Source of the DNA: Antrihabitans stalagmiti
GTDB taxonomy: Bacteria; Actinomycetota; Actinomycetes; Mycobacteriales; Mycobacteriaceae
NCBI RefSeq assembly: GCF_016482825.1
Contig: NZ_JAEMNV010000004.1
Span: 1-64,000, forward strand
DNA length: 64,000 nucleotides
Direction: 5' to 3'
Positions 50,047 through 58,340 of the stretch are shown one piece after another. The notes beneath the pieces were generated by a model, which was not told where the DNA came from, did no database searches, and saw nothing but the letters and a program-made list of their open reading frames with translations. Position 1 is the first letter of the stretch, and each line of letters begins with the position of its first letter. Position numbers and translations under genes: made by a program.

Positions 50047-50811
50047 CCGGGTTCGCAGACCGTTCAGAAAGGGGCAGCCGACGAGGACCCGGACCGCTTT
50101 GCTCAGTCCGGCCATGTCCTCGACCGGCTCGGCGAAGGGCAGTCGCACGTCGCGATCGCCGTCGAAAGCTTCGACGCGAAGGCTGATGCCGTAGCGATCG
50201 ATGGCGAGCGGGCGCACTCTGCCTCGCCGCAGCGAAGGCGGCAGCCGGCGAGCGAGCTGGGAGATCAGGTCGGCGTGGTCTTCGTCTAGATGCTGAAGCC
50301 ATGCGGTCTCCAGTTCCCAGAAGGGGTCTGGCTCGGCGAGACGCAGTTCGTCTACGTCGACCGGTTCGGCCCCCGTTGCATCGGCGACAACGGCGGAATC
50401 GAGGCGCAGCCAGAGCAGCGACGTGCCGTGACCGACATCGAGCAGGGCTTCGTGTGGATGCTCAGCGGCGACCTCGGCAGCGAGAACACGCTCCACGTGC
50501 GGGGGCACCGGGCGCACTGTGCCGCGCAGCCAGACCAAGGACCGGACCGGCTCACGCAACGGAAGCGGCGCGTGATCTGCGAGTTCGAGTACCGCGGGCA
50601 GCCCACCCTGTCCGGCCTGCCAGGCGAGGGCGGTCGTTCGGGAGTCGGTCGCGATGGCGACGATCACATCGCCGCACGAGCGCAGATGGTGCAACGTCGT
50701 CGGGATCGGATCGCTGGCAGGGATCGCAAGCATCGAATCCTGCGAGCGGGCAACGGCGCTGCGGATGCGCTCCGCGGTCGTGGGTCCCTGCTGGGTTGTC
50801 GCTCGCGTCAT
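50044..50811 (-). CDS. DUF2470-domain protein (haem-utilisation type), Rv3839-like
   Basis: The 255-residue protein has a flavin-reductase/HugZ-like N-terminal part (about 1-165) and a C-terminal DUF2470 domain (DEDHADLISQLARRL, VEAFDGDRDVRLPF). Related proteins bind or break down haem. From memory the M. tuberculosis counterpart sits between bfrB and pheA, as here. ATG 50811 is chosen (MTRATTQQG). Tandem iron boxes lie 44-77 bp upstream, so iron shortage probably induces it. The TAG stop is part of palindromic element copy 7. Confidence 0.82.
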   Translation of the reverse strand: MTRATTQQGPTTAERIRSAVARSQDSMLAIPASDPIPTTLHHLRSCGDVIVAIATDSRTTALAWQAGQGGLPAVLELADHAPLPLREPVRSLVWLRGTVRPVPPHVERVLAAEVAAEHPHEALLDVGHGTSLLWLRLDSAVVADATGAEPVDVDELRLAEPDPFWELETAWLQHLDEDHADLISQLARRLPPSLRRGRVRPLAIDRYGISLRVEAFDGDRDVRLPFAEPVEDMAGLSKAVRVLVGCPFLNGLRTR

Positions 50812-50854
50812 GGATCGCCTCTCCGCGTCGTGTGTCGACCTTTTGTCTACCAAG

Positions 50855-50888
50855 TAAGGTTTGGCTAAGTCAGGTAAACCTAAGCTAA
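50855..50888. promoter_or_regulatory. Tandem IdeR-type iron boxes between divergent genes
   Basis: TAAGGTTTGGCTAAGTCAG (50855-50873) and TCAGGTAAACCTAAGCTAA (50870-50888) overlap by 4 bp and match the IdeR consensus TTAGGTTAGGCTAACCTAA at 13 and 14 of 19 positions. They lie between the divergent DUF2470 gene and the 50937 gene, so IdeR could repress both in iron-rich cells. Confidence 0.8.
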
Positions 50889-50936
50889 GTGACGGCGGCA
50901 GGATTCGCAAGTGGAACGCTCGAATACGGTGGACGG

Positions 50937-51635
50937 GTGCCGGTACCGCTGACCTTGGGAATTCCGAAGCCGCGCGACAACCGCGCGCTCACCGCGGGAC
51001 TGTTGCAGCAGCGCTGCGACGACGCCGACGTGTTTCGTGACCGGGTGGTCGGTGGGCTCGTCGGACTCCCCGTTCTGACCGCAGCCGTGTACGACGTGGT
51101 GCGGTCCGACGTCGACGGTGTTGCGGTGATTCTCGACCCGGAGCGCCCCGCGCCCGATCCGAATACGTTCGCGCACGATTTCCCAGGCGTCACCCACGTT
51201 GAGGTCGACTGCCGCGCGGAACAGGTGGCGGATGCGTTGCAGGTGCGCCTACCGACTCGGATCGTCGTGTTCGTCGAGGACGTCACCGCCGAGATCGTTC
51301 GCGAGATAGTCGCCGCCGGGCACAGCGCCGGCATCGATCTGGCTGCCGCGCCCGACCGAATCGCCGACTTCCTCGCCGTCGTTGCTCACGCCGATGTGGG
51401 GTTCTTCGTGCGCGCCGCAGGAGGTCGCGATGCACTGTCGATCCTCGCCGCAACGGTTGCCGCGTTGAGTGGCGCGGACGTGCGGTCGGCGCTGGCTGAG
51501 CCGAACGTCGACGGATTGCTCGCCCTGCATCCCGACGCCGCAGCAGCGGTCCGCGACATCTTGCTCGGCATCGAAGTCGACGACATTCGAGAGGCGTTGG
51601 CGTACTTCGATGTTCGTGGTCTGCGTGCGCCGTGA
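50937..51635 (+). CDS. Unknown protein, probably iron-regulated
   Basis: The 232-residue soluble alpha/beta protein has repeats of VVF-, DIA- and AAL-type helices and strands. No family is recognised. The layout (VPLTLGIPKPRDNRALTAGLL, GVAVILDPERPAPDPNT, RIVVFVEDVTAEIV) would suit a Rossmann-like fold. Two starts are possible: GTG 50937, preceded by GGTGGA, or GTG 50889, directly after the iron boxes, which would give a leaderless mRNA. It shares the iron-box region with the divergent DUF2470 gene, so a role in iron or haem use is inferred. Confidence 0.65.
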   Translation: MPVPLTLGIPKPRDNRALTAGLLQQRCDDADVFRDRVVGGLVGLPVLTAAVYDVVRSDVDGVAVILDPERPAPDPNTFAHDFPGVTHVEVDCRAEQVADALQVRLPTRIVVFVEDVTAEIVREIVAAGHSAGIDLAAAPDRIADFLAVVAHADVGFFVRAAGGRDALSILAATVAALSGADVRSALAEPNVDGLLALHPDAAAAVRDILLGIEVDDIREALAYFDVRGLRAP

Positions 51636-51730
51636 CCTCCTGTCGCATGTAACAGCGGGTGGCATCGAGTCGACGTAGGTGTCAGTGCACGGGCGGTCGC
51701 GCTCACGTGTGCACCTAGGGGAGGGTTGTC

Positions 51731-52393
51731 ATGCGTTCACGAATCGTCGCCGTCGCGGCATGTGCTGCGGCAATTGCAGGATCGGTCGGAACCGCGCACG
51801 CGGAACCGGTTTCGCCCGACGTTAGTGCGGTACACGCCGCGCTCAACTCGGCAGCGATGCCGATCAGTACCAAGACCGCGCAGTCGATCGTGCTCGCGCT
51901 CGCGCGGACGACCAGCGGCACACCGCGTTACAACTATTTCCCGCGGTCGGTCCACCTCGTCGAGGGTGTCGCGCAGCCGTTTTTGTATGACACGGTCGCC
52001 GCAGATTGCCTGCCGAGCGGATTCGGCGACCAGAACGACTCGGTCGGGATCGCCCAAGCCATCGCCGGACCCGCGGTCGACGACAACCTCCCGGTCCCGG
52101 TGATTCCGGCAGGCACGGTCAACGTGTTCTTCAACGCGATGAACACGGCGATGTCGTCACCGTTGCAGGGCGACAACCTCGAAGTCGCGTGGCTCAATCT
52201 GTCGACCGGCGCATCGGGTCGGGCTCCGATGTTCCAGGAACGCCCGAACGACTACGTGGTCACCCTGTCGAACACCATCGCAACCGGAAGGGGCACAGTC
52301 GTTTTCGCGGTATTCGGCAGCGTGCTGGACAGCACCAGCAACGGTCTGCCGCCGTGTGACTACGCGCCGGTCGTTGGAGTCGTGCGCGCCTGA
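51731..52393 (+). CDS. Secreted hypothetical protein
   Basis: The 220-residue protein has a signal peptide (MRSRIVAVAACAAAIAGSVG, cleavage near AHA-EP) and a single exported domain with two Cys (AADCLPSG, LPPCDYAP) that could form a disulfide. The middle is beta-rich (GTVNVFFNAMNTAM, LEVAWLNLSTG). No family is recognised; similar exported proteins occur in mycobacteria and rhodococci. GGAGG-type sequence precedes ATG 51731. It is convergent with the TetR gene; the 83-bp gap holds only short dyads (GCGGGATCCCGC, ATGGGCCT...AGGCCCAT). Confidence 0.78.
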   Translation: MRSRIVAVAACAAAIAGSVGTAHAEPVSPDVSAVHAALNSAAMPISTKTAQSIVLALARTTSGTPRYNYFPRSVHLVEGVAQPFLYDTVAADCLPSGFGDQNDSVGIAQAIAGPAVDDNLPVPVIPAGTVNVFFNAMNTAMSSPLQGDNLEVAWLNLSTGASGRAPMFQERPNDYVVTLSNTIATGRGTVVFAVFGSVLDSTSNGLPPCDYAPVVGVVRA

Positions 52394-52476
52394 GCAATGG
52401 GCCTACGCCCACATTATTCGGCCCAAAACGCGGGATCCCGCCGATTTGGACGAATCTTGGGTGCTCAGGCCCATCG

Positions 52477-53070
52477 CTACCGCGCGCCGGTTGCGGCGTG
52501 CAGCGCTGGCAGGATCCAGCGCCGCGCGATATCGCGAATCTCGTCGGCGTCGTCGAGGTTGTGGACCGACGGCTCGCTCAGGATCAACGACTGCGCCAGG
52601 CGAACGCTCAACTCGGCGACCGATTGGAGCGCCAAGCCGGGCTCGCTTGCGGGATCGGCCAACTGTCGAGCGATCCACTGCCGAGCGATGTCGAGCAGCG
52701 GGCTGCCGAACATCATGTGCGGCAAAATTGCGGCGGGTTCGGTCCGCAACATTCGCTGCAATAGACCGTGCTGCCGCATGGCACGAACACCGACTGCGAA
52801 CGTCTCGACCAGGCGGTCGTCGAGGTCGGCGTATTGGCTGCCGACCGCTTCGAGATGCGCGAGAAATCGTTGCTGCTCCCGACTCACCACGGCGGCGACC
52901 AGCGCGTCCTTGCTGCGGTAGTGCGAATACAAGGTGATTCGGGCGAGACCGGCAGCACCGGCGATGTCGTCCATCGTCAACTTCCGGACGCCGTGATTTT
53001 CCGCCGCCCGGAGAGCACCGTCGAGGATGCGCGAAGCAGTGCTTTCGTGCGTCTCGTCGGCAATCGTCAC
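52477..53070 (-). CDS. TetR-family repressor
   Basis: The 197-residue regulator has an N-terminal HTH (TMDDIAGAAGLARITLYSH) and a helical ligand domain. It is divergent from a Baeyer-Villiger monooxygenase, like EthR and EthA. GTG 53070 is preferred because a perfect dyad at 53102-53128 would overlap the ATG at 53103; that ATG would add 11 residues. It probably binds the dyad and represses both genes until a ligand, perhaps a ketone substrate of the enzyme, releases it (inference). Confidence 0.85.
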   Translation of the reverse strand: MTIADETHESTASRILDGALRAAENHGVRKLTMDDIAGAAGLARITLYSHYRSKDALVAAVVSREQQRFLAHLEAVGSQYADLDDRLVETFAVGVRAMRQHGLLQRMLRTEPAAILPHMMFGSPLLDIARQWIARQLADPASEPGLALQSVAELSVRLAQSLILSEPSVHNLDDADEIRDIARRWILPALHAATGAR

Positions 53071-53101
53071 GTCCTGCAGCGTAGTCGGATCGCCGGCCCG
53101 C

Positions 53102-53128
53102 ATATACAGAAGTATCAAATCTGTATAT
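53102..53128. promoter_or_regulatory. Perfect 9-9-9 dyad, probable TetR operator
   Basis: ATATACAGA (53102-53110) and TCTGTATAT (53120-53128) are exact inverted repeats nine bases apart, in the divergent promoter between the TetR gene and the monooxygenase gene. The AT-rich sequence would also hold the promoter. A natural target of the adjacent TetR protein. Confidence 0.75.
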
Positions 53129-53173
53129 CGTGTCGGATAGCTGTAACTCCGATTCACCGACGAAAGGCCCGCA

Positions 53174-54682
53174 ATGCCGCGGAACAGTTCGCAAGCGCCC
53201 GTGCTCGACCACGAAGTAGCGATCGTCGGAGGCGGGTTCTCCGGAATCGGTGTGGCGATTGCATTGGATCGCGCCGGGATCGACGACTTCCTGATCATCG
53301 AAGACGGCGACGGCGTCGGCGGGGCTTGGCACTGGAACACCTACCCGGGTGTCGCCGTGGACATTCCGTCGTTCAGCTACCAGTTCTCCTACCGCCAGCG
53401 CAGCGACTGGTCCCGCGTCTACGCGCCTGGCTCGGAGCTGAAGAACTACGCGGAGGAATGCGTCGACGACTTCGATCTACGTGGACGGCTACGTCTGAAC
53501 ACGCGGGTGACCGAGGCGCATTTCGACGAGACGAACAACTTTTGGCGCCTCGTCCTCGCTGACGGTTCCGAGCTTCGCGTCCGGCACATCGTCGGTGCGA
53601 CCGGAGTGCTGACCCAGCCCAAACCGCCGCAGATCGAGGGCGTCGAAAGCTTCGCGGGCACAACGGTTCACACCGCGCGCTGGGATCACGACGTCGACCT
53701 GAAGGGCAAGCGGGTGGCCGTGATCGGCACGGGTGCGTCGGCCGTGCAGTTGATCCCGTCGATCGCGGAAGAGGTCGAACATCTGACGGTCTTCCAGCGC
53801 ACACCGATCTGGTGCATGCCGAAGCTCGATGCGCCGATCATCGCGCCGTTGCGTGCTGGCCTGCGCTGGCTGCCAGGTGCCAAGGCGGGACTGCGCGCCT
53901 TGAGTCAGACCTACGTCGAAGCAACCTTCCCGCTCGCCGCACATTTCGCCTCGGTGCTTCCAGTCGCTGCCGTCGGCGCGCGCTTGGCCCGTGGGTTCCT
54001 GAAACAGCAGGTCGACGATCCGGTAGTGCGCGAAAAGCTCACTCCGAAATACGGTCTCGGCTGCAAACGCCCGAGCTTCTCGAACGAATACCTCGCAACG
54101 TTCAACCGCTCGGACGTCTATCTGGAGACGACGCCCATCGCCGAGATCACGCCTACCGGCATCACGACCTCCGACGGCGTCGAGCATCCCATCGACGTTC
54201 TCGTGCTCGCGACGGGCTTCAAGGTCTTCGAGAGCGGAAACATGCCGCCCTTCATCGTGCGTGGCCGCGACGGCCTCGACCTCAGTGAGTGGTGGGAGAA
54301 GAACCGTTACCAGGCGTACGAAGGTGCGAGCGTGCCCGGCTTCCCGAACTTCTTCACGGTCCTCGGACCCTACGGCTACAACGGTTCGTCGTACTTCACG
54401 CTGATCGAGAACCAGGCCCGGCACATCGTGCGGTGCCTGACCCGGGCCCGCAAGGAGCAGGCGACCCGTGTCGAGGTCACCCCGGCAGCTCACGACAAGT
54501 ACTTCGCGGAGATGCTGGGCCGCCGTCCGCGACAGATCTTCTTCCAGGGCACGTGCGACGGTTCGAACAGCTACTACTTCGACGCGCACGGTGACGTTCC
54601 GCTACGACCGTCGCCGACCCTCGAAGTGGCATGGCGCAGTGCTCATTTCGATCTCGACGACTACAGTTTCGCTCGCGTGTAG
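53174..54682 (+). CDS. Baeyer-Villiger flavin monooxygenase (EthA-like)
   Basis: The 502-residue FAD/NADPH enzyme inserts oxygen into ketones or oxidises heteroatoms. The FAD motif is VAIVGGGFSGIGVAIAL and the NADPH motif VIGTGASAVQLIP. The Baeyer-Villiger fingerprint FAGTTVHTARWDHD lies between them. GVGGAWHWNTYPGVAVD is the usual active-site stretch. It is controlled, by layout, by the divergent TetR gene. Substrate unknown; EthA-like enzymes also activate thioamide drugs. ATG 53174 is used. Confidence 0.92.
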   Translation: MPRNSSQAPVLDHEVAIVGGGFSGIGVAIALDRAGIDDFLIIEDGDGVGGAWHWNTYPGVAVDIPSFSYQFSYRQRSDWSRVYAPGSELKNYAEECVDDFDLRGRLRLNTRVTEAHFDETNNFWRLVLADGSELRVRHIVGATGVLTQPKPPQIEGVESFAGTTVHTARWDHDVDLKGKRVAVIGTGASAVQLIPSIAEEVEHLTVFQRTPIWCMPKLDAPIIAPLRAGLRWLPGAKAGLRALSQTYVEATFPLAAHFASVLPVAAVGARLARGFLKQQVDDPVVREKLTPKYGLGCKRPSFSNEYLATFNRSDVYLETTPIAEITPTGITTSDGVEHPIDVLVLATGFKVFESGNMPPFIVRGRDGLDLSEWWEKNRYQAYEGASVPGFPNFFTVLGPYGYNGSSYFTLIENQARHIVRCLTRARKEQATRVEVTPAAHDKYFAEMLGRRPRQIFFQGTCDGSNSYYFDAHGDVPLRPSPTLEVAWRSAHFDLDDYSFARV

Positions 54683-54691
54683 CCGAGTTGC

Positions 54692-55768
54692 TCACGGCGT
54701 CTCGGGCAACTCCGACACGTCGGTGAACACCACCCACAGGTCGTCGGGCACACCTTTGAATGCGTAGCGATAGCGCGGCGCTGTCTGCGGTTCGTTCGTC
54801 ACGTTGCGGATGTAGATGCGTGCGATCCGCCCGGGTGCTTCCCGCGCTATCGAGCCGTACACCTCCGGATCCTTCTCGCCGGAATCACCGACCAGCACGA
54901 GACGCCGACGCGGGTAGACGGCCATCAGAGCGCGGATGAACGGCGGTTTGGTCGCCATCGGGTCGGCCTTCAGCGACGCGAGGGTCTTGCGGACACGCTT
55001 GGGGCGTACGCGTTTGAGGTCGTAGGTTCCGATCGGAAATCCGGCGCTGTCCAGAAATTCGACAAGCGGTGCCGACAGTTGCCACGGCGAACTCGACACG
55101 AAATGCAGGTGACCGCCCGTCTTCGCGAGCCACGAGCTGTAGCGCTCGGCCATGCCGGGCACACCTTCGAACTGCATGGCGAAAGTGCGGCGCAGCATCA
55201 ATTTTCGGTTGTGTACTTCGGTGATCTTGATGGTGTCGTCGATGTCGCTGACGATCGTCAGACCTTCGGGTTCGACCAGGAACAAGCGGGTCTGGAACAT
55301 CCTGCGGTCACCGGGCGGCAGAATCGCAACGACGTCGAGCACCCCGTCTTTCGCGTGCGCTTCGGCGGTCGCCGTAGTGAGGCGAAAACGTCCGCCGAAA
55401 TGGCCGTCCTCGGTAGACCTGCCCAATGTGCAGACGTGTCCGGCGACCATAACCGTCACGGCTTTGCCGCCCTCGTTGTCGACGAGGAACGCCATGATGC
55501 GGGTCCGGGCGATTGCCGCAGCGACCGGATCCTGCAGTTTCAATCGTCGGAACAGCGCGTCGATGCTGAGGCGTCGGAGCCTGCTGTCCTCTTCGGCTTC
55601 GAAGATGCAGCCGCGCAGCTCGAACTCCCACCAGCGATTGTCGGCCGATCTGGCGGCGTAGGTGGGGAACAACGTGACCGTCTCGTTCGGTTTGATCGGC
55701 GACGACGCGCGGGCGCGATCGAGCACGGCGCTGCCGAGGACTGCAGGCGAGATCGGTTGCTCCGGCAC
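54692..55768 (-). CDS. App1-like phosphatase (DUF2183)
   Basis: The 358-residue protein has a HAD-type catalytic domain (DUF2183/App1) with the nucleophile motif VSDIDDTIKITEV, FVSSSPWQL and the Asp in LVGDSGEKDPEVYG. The N-terminal half (about 1-170) is a beta-rich domain. App1 is a phosphatidate phosphatase in yeast; the bacterial substrate is not proven. ATG 55768 is used. It ends 9 bp after the monooxygenase, convergent. The gap to pheA (55769-55901) holds no gene. Confidence 0.88.
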   Translation of the reverse strand: MPEQPISPAVLGSAVLDRARASSPIKPNETVTLFPTYAARSADNRWWEFELRGCIFEAEEDSRLRRLSIDALFRRLKLQDPVAAAIARTRIMAFLVDNEGGKAVTVMVAGHVCTLGRSTEDGHFGGRFRLTTATAEAHAKDGVLDVVAILPPGDRRMFQTRLFLVEPEGLTIVSDIDDTIKITEVHNRKLMLRRTFAMQFEGVPGMAERYSSWLAKTGGHLHFVSSSPWQLSAPLVEFLDSAGFPIGTYDLKRVRPKRVRKTLASLKADPMATKPPFIRALMAVYPRRRLVLVGDSGEKDPEVYGSIAREAPGRIARIYIRNVTNEPQTAPRYRYAFKGVPDDLWVVFTDVSELPETP

Positions 55769-55901
55769 TGGTCCCTCCTCGGTGCGACGACGGTTTCATC
55801 TTCCTCGCCAGTTTGCCGTCGCGATGACAAAAGTTGAACGCCTTCCCAACGCATCCCCTGCATGCGGTTGGTCGTGGGTCCGATTGCGTAACCTCGAAGG
55901 C

Positions 55902-56816
55902 GTGCAGCGAATCGCCTACTTCGGACCGTCCGGGACCTTCACCGAGATGGCGCTCGCCCAAATGGAGGCGACCGGCATCTTCGGAGGTGACGTCGAACGA
56001 ATCGCCGCACCGAGCCAGCCCGCCGCTTTGGAGTTCGTCCGCGAAGGTAAGGCCGACGGCGCCGTCGTACCTATCGAGAGTTCGGTCGAGGGATCGATCT
56101 CGGCGACGATGGACGCCCTCGCTGTCGGTTCGCGATTGCAGATCGTGGCCGAAACCGAGCTGGACGTGAGTTTCTCGATTCTCGCGCGACCCGGAACCAC
56201 ACTCGAGCAGGTCACATCGATTCGTGCGTATCCCGTTGCTACGGCACAGGTTCGGTTGTGGCTGGAACGGAACGTGCCGAACGCAGAGGTGCAGGTCGCC
56301 TCGTCGAATGCCGGTGCGGCCGAAGATGTTTCGAAGGGAATCGGCGATGCCGCCGTGTCGACGGCGTTGGCGGGCAAGCGTTTACAGCTCGCAACGCTCG
56401 CCGACGGTGTTGCCGACCACGACGGCGCCCGCACGCGGTTCGTGTACGTGACACCGCCCCGTCGTGCGCCTGCCGCGACCGGAGCCGACCGCACCGCCGT
56501 CGTTTTTCAACTGTCCAACGAGCCGGGCTCTTTGATGCGTGCCTTCGCGGAATTCGCCACTCGCGGGGTCGATCTCATCCGAATCGAATCGCGCCCGACA
56601 CGCACCGGCATGGGCACCTACCGATTCTTCCTCGACTGCGTCGGGCACGTCGACGACCCCGCTGTCGGGGAGACGCTCAAAGCTCTGCACCGCACAGGAC
56701 CGGTTCGATTCCTCGGATCGTGGGCCGCCGCGGTTCCGAGCGGCACTGCGCCGCCGTCGGACGAGGACGCCGCGGCATGGCTCGCCGATCTTCGCGAAGG
56801 GACGGCCGACCTATGA
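55902..56816 (+). CDS. pheA: Prephenate dehydratase
   Basis: The 304-residue enzyme converts prephenate to phenylpyruvate for phenylalanine synthesis. The catalytic domain opens IAYFGPSGTFTEMAL, the TRF motif is in GARTRFVYV and a C-terminal ACT domain has the regulatory RIESRPTRTG (ESRP) motif, so phenylalanine feedback is expected. GTG 55902 gives a start at the domain edge; the frame runs further upstream without homology. The stop overlaps the next gene (ATGA), the usual pheA-gpm2 order of this group. Confidence 0.95.
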   Translation: MQRIAYFGPSGTFTEMALAQMEATGIFGGDVERIAAPSQPAALEFVREGKADGAVVPIESSVEGSISATMDALAVGSRLQIVAETELDVSFSILARPGTTLEQVTSIRAYPVATAQVRLWLERNVPNAEVQVASSNAGAAEDVSKGIGDAAVSTALAGKRLQLATLADGVADHDGARTRFVYVTPPRRAPAATGADRTAVVFQLSNEPGSLMRAFAEFATRGVDLIRIESRPTRTGMGTYRFFLDCVGHVDDPAVGETLKALHRTGPVRFLGSWAAAVPSGTAPPSDEDAAAWLADLREGTADL

Positions 56817-57493
56817 CAGGCAGGCTCATTCTCGTCCGGCACGGTGAGACCGAGGGCAACGTCGCCAAGCGACTCGACACCCGACTGCCCGGCGCGCCGC
56901 TGACCGAACTCGGCGTGACGCAAGCGGAGGCGGTGGGTCGGCGGTTGGCCGAACGCGCCCCGGCAGCTCTGGTGTCGTCGCGGGCGTTGCGGGCGCAGCA
57001 GACAGCGAGCCGTATCGAGGCCGCATGTATCGAAGCTGGCGCGGCCGTGATGGTCGAGGTGCTGGACGGCTTGCACGAGGTGCAGGCCGGCGATCTGGAG
57101 AACCGGTCCGACACGGCGTCGCACGAGACGTTCAAAGCCGTTTTCCACGCCTGGCATTCGGGTGATTCGACTGCCCGACCACCCGGTGGCGAATCGGCTG
57201 ACGAAGTGCTTGCCCGCTACCTACCGGTCGTCGGTGAGTTGCGCAGCAAGTACCTCGACGACGGACAGTCGGGCGACGTGGTCGTCGTCAGTCACGGCGC
57301 GGCAGTTCGGCTTGTCGGACGCCATCTTTCGAATGTTCCCGGCCTGTTCGCCGCAAACAATCATCTCGACAACACCGAGACCGTCGAGTTGCTACCGACC
57401 GCCGACGGTGGCTGGGAGTGCGTGCGGTGGGGACGGTTCGACCCGCCTTTTGCCGACGACGTCAGTCCGGTTGCCGACGATCCGATGGGCTGA
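56813..57493 (+). CDS. gpm2: Histidine phosphatase family protein (phosphoglycerate-mutase-like)
   Basis: The 226-residue enzyme has the phosphohistidine motif LVRHGETEGN, and the second His in VVVVSHGAAVRLV. It resembles cofactor-dependent mutases, but members with this length act mostly as phosphatases; substrate unknown. Its start overlaps pheA, so the pair is co-translated. It is convergent with the EspG gene, with a 7-bp gap. Confidence 0.9.
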   Translation: MTGRLILVRHGETEGNVAKRLDTRLPGAPLTELGVTQAEAVGRRLAERAPAALVSSRALRAQQTASRIEAACIEAGAAVMVEVLDGLHEVQAGDLENRSDTASHETFKAVFHAWHSGDSTARPPGGESADEVLARYLPVVGELRSKYLDDGQSGDVVVVSHGAAVRLVGRHLSNVPGLFAANNHLDNTETVELLPTADGGWECVRWGRFDPPFADDVSPVADDPMG

Positions 57494-57500
57494 CTTCGAA

Positions 57501-58340
57501 TCAGGCGGGCTGCGGCGCGAATTCCGCACGGTCCGGTAGCGACGCAACAAGGGTGCTGACGGCTTGGCGCAGTCTTGCATTCGTACCCGGACTCAGCGCC
57601 GACCACTTGGTGCCGTCCTGCGCTCGGCTCGCTGTTGCGAGGAAGCGGCCACCGCGGGTGTCGAAGACTGCGAGGTGTCCGTCAGCGGTGTCTCGCGAAC
57701 CGTCGGAGTAGACGACGCCGACGATCTCGGCGTGTGCGAAACAGTGGACCATCGCCGTTGCGATCGTGTTCGAATCGCGAGAAGGTATGCCGATCGCCGA
57801 CAACTTCCGCGTAGTCACGGCGGCGTCGCGGGTGTCGTCGAAGATTTCGCCCAACTGCTGAGTCGGGGCGTTGAGGCCGCCGAAGTCCAAGGCCTGGGCA
57901 GGTCCGAGAGCGGTCGCGATGATCCCTGCGATGTCGTTGCCGACCGCTGACGTACCGACGTCGTCGAGAATCAGCGCGTCCGGTCCGCGTAGGGCGAGCA
58001 CGGACGTCGATTCACCCTTCGCGATGGCGAGCCGAGAGATCGTGTCGCCCACGAACAACCGCAGGGCGAGGACCCAATGTGGGCGGGCCAACGCGCGGAG
58101 CCGGTCGGCGAGACCTTCCTCGACCTCGCCGTCGACGAGTGCGCCTCGCGCCCTCAGTGATTCGTCGGCACGCTCGAAGGCGGCGTCGCGTGCGGGCTTC
58201 GTGTCGAACCGTGGACCCCAGTCGAGCACGACAGGTAGTTCGTCGATTCCGAGCAGGTCGAGCAGCAGGTCCAGCTCGTCGACCGAGAGGGTTGCTCGCC
58301 CCAACGTCGTTGCCGTGGAGGAGGTTCCGAGATCGATCAC
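57501..58340 (-). CDS. EspG-like ESX secretion chaperone
   Basis: The 279-residue cytoplasmic protein matches the EspG family: the start LSVDELDLLLDLLGIDELPVVLD and a split beta-sheet/helix layout. EspG binds the tip of PE-PPE pairs and delivers them to the type VII machine. Its ATG overlaps the PPE stop by 4 bp (ATGA). It is the third gene of the PE-PPE-EspG operon. No ESX core gene (EccA-E, MycP) or EsxA/B pair is in the window. Confidence 0.82.
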   Translation of the reverse strand: MIDLGTSSTATTLGRATLSVDELDLLLDLLGIDELPVVLDWGPRFDTKPARDAAFERADESLRARGALVDGEVEEGLADRLRALARPHWVLALRLFVGDTISRLAIAKGESTSVLALRGPDALILDDVGTSAVGNDIAGIIATALGPAQALDFGGLNAPTQQLGEIFDDTRDAAVTTRKLSAIGIPSRDSNTIATAMVHCFAHAEIVGVVYSDGSRDTADGHLAVFDTRGGRFLATASRAQDGTKWSALSPGTNARLRQAVSTLVASLPDRAEFAPQPA

